Positions 6,515 through 6,766 of a DNA stretch of 6,766 bases are shown piece by piece. Position numbers and translations under genes: made by a program. Origin of the DNA: Ferruginibacter sp. (GTDB lineage: Bacteria > Bacteroidota > Bacteroidia > Chitinophagales > Chitinophagaceae); NCBI GenBank assembly GCA_018882645.1, contig VERM01000080.1:1-6766 (forward strand), in the 5' to 3' direction. Below the pieces are notes generated by a model. The model saw only the letters and a program-made list of their open reading frames with translations, made no database searches and had not been told where the DNA came from. Positions within the stretch are counted from its first letter, which is position 1, and each line of letters opens with the position of its first letter.

Positions 6515-6766
6515 CTAATACCCCGCCTTCGCCCCTCCAATATTTTCAATCGGATGCCAGGTCGTCTTCACTTCCTGAAAATCGTTGATAAAATATGGTG
6601 ATTCATTCTTTTCATCCATCCAGTTTACAGAATCATGCATCACAACCCTTTTAACATTGAGCGAAGCTTTTTCCCGAATCATCTTTTTCGCTGCTGCGTC
6701 ATTTTCGCCATAATAAATGGCATTGACATCCATATGGTCAGACAAATAAGGCAGTAACTCTGCAAC
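6515..6766 (-). CDS. Partial C-terminus, probable aldehyde dehydrogenase-like protein
   Basis: The reading frame runs open from the window edge (6766) to a TAG stop at 6515, giving 83 residues of a protein whose start lies outside. An internal TTG at 6745 is not a credible start because the frame stays open upstream with coherent protein sequence (VAELLPYL). The fragment contains MDVNAIYYG, then NVKRVVMHDSVNW, and ends EVKTTWHPIENIGGAKAGY. This resembles, from memory, the C-terminal part of ALDH16-type bacterial aldehyde dehydrogenases, where a D-V-x-A-x-(W/Y)-Y-x-G strand is followed by NLKR and a final VK-x-(I/T)-W-x-P segment. The catalytic cysteine and glutamate would lie outside the window, so activity cannot be judged. 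It is on the same strand as lemA, 92 bases upstream, and is probably a separate transcription unit. That it is coding is firm; the family is tentative. Confidence 0.55.
   Translation of the reverse strand, partial: VAELLPYLSDHMDVNAIYYGENDAAAKKMIREKASLNVKRVVMHDSVNWMDEKNESPYFINDFQEVKTTWHPIENIGGAKAGY

Overview
The window looks like an ordinary chromosomal segment of a Bacteroidota bacterium, perhaps of the Chitinophagaceae/Sphingobacteriia type. The taxonomic inference rests on AT-rich DNA, A-rich translation-start regions without clear Shine-Dalgarno sequences, a protein with a DUF4476-like C-terminus (a domain I know mainly from Bacteroidota), and candidate promoters resembling the Bacteroidota -7 element TAnnTTTG. 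No RNA genes, mobile elements, CRISPR arrays or phage remnants were seen.

Layout. Positions 1-60 hold no gene I can support. On the minus strand, truA (tRNA pseudouridine synthase, 61-831) follows closely behind a secreted, DUF4476-like hypothetical protein (840-1895); the 8-base gap suggests co-transcription. A short divergent intergenic region (1896-2041) separates that pair from a plus-strand gene for a large secreted M1-family zinc aminopeptidase (2042-4474), which ends in a strong intrinsic terminator. Convergent to it on the minus strand lies a lemA - TPM - TPM cluster: lemA (5829-6422), a small TPM-domain protein without a signal peptide (5317-5772), and a secreted, membrane-anchored TPM protein with a glycine-rich tail (4533-5300). 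At the right edge (6515-6766, minus strand) is the C-terminal end of what is probably an aldehyde dehydrogenase-like protein.

How they relate. TruA modifies the tRNA anticodon arm; its secreted neighbour has no obvious mechanistic link to it. The aminopeptidase probably trims peptides in the periplasm. LemA with two TPM proteins is a recurrent bacterial neighbourhood whose biochemical role is poorly defined. Its most notable feature here is a terminator-like hairpin between lemA and the first TPM gene, which could make lemA more abundant than the downstream TPM mRNAs.

I see no convincing evidence of a previously undescribed system. The points worth checking are the lemA/TPM attenuator-like hairpin, the uncharacterised secreted protein upstream of truA and its start site, and the soluble plus membrane-bound TPM pair.
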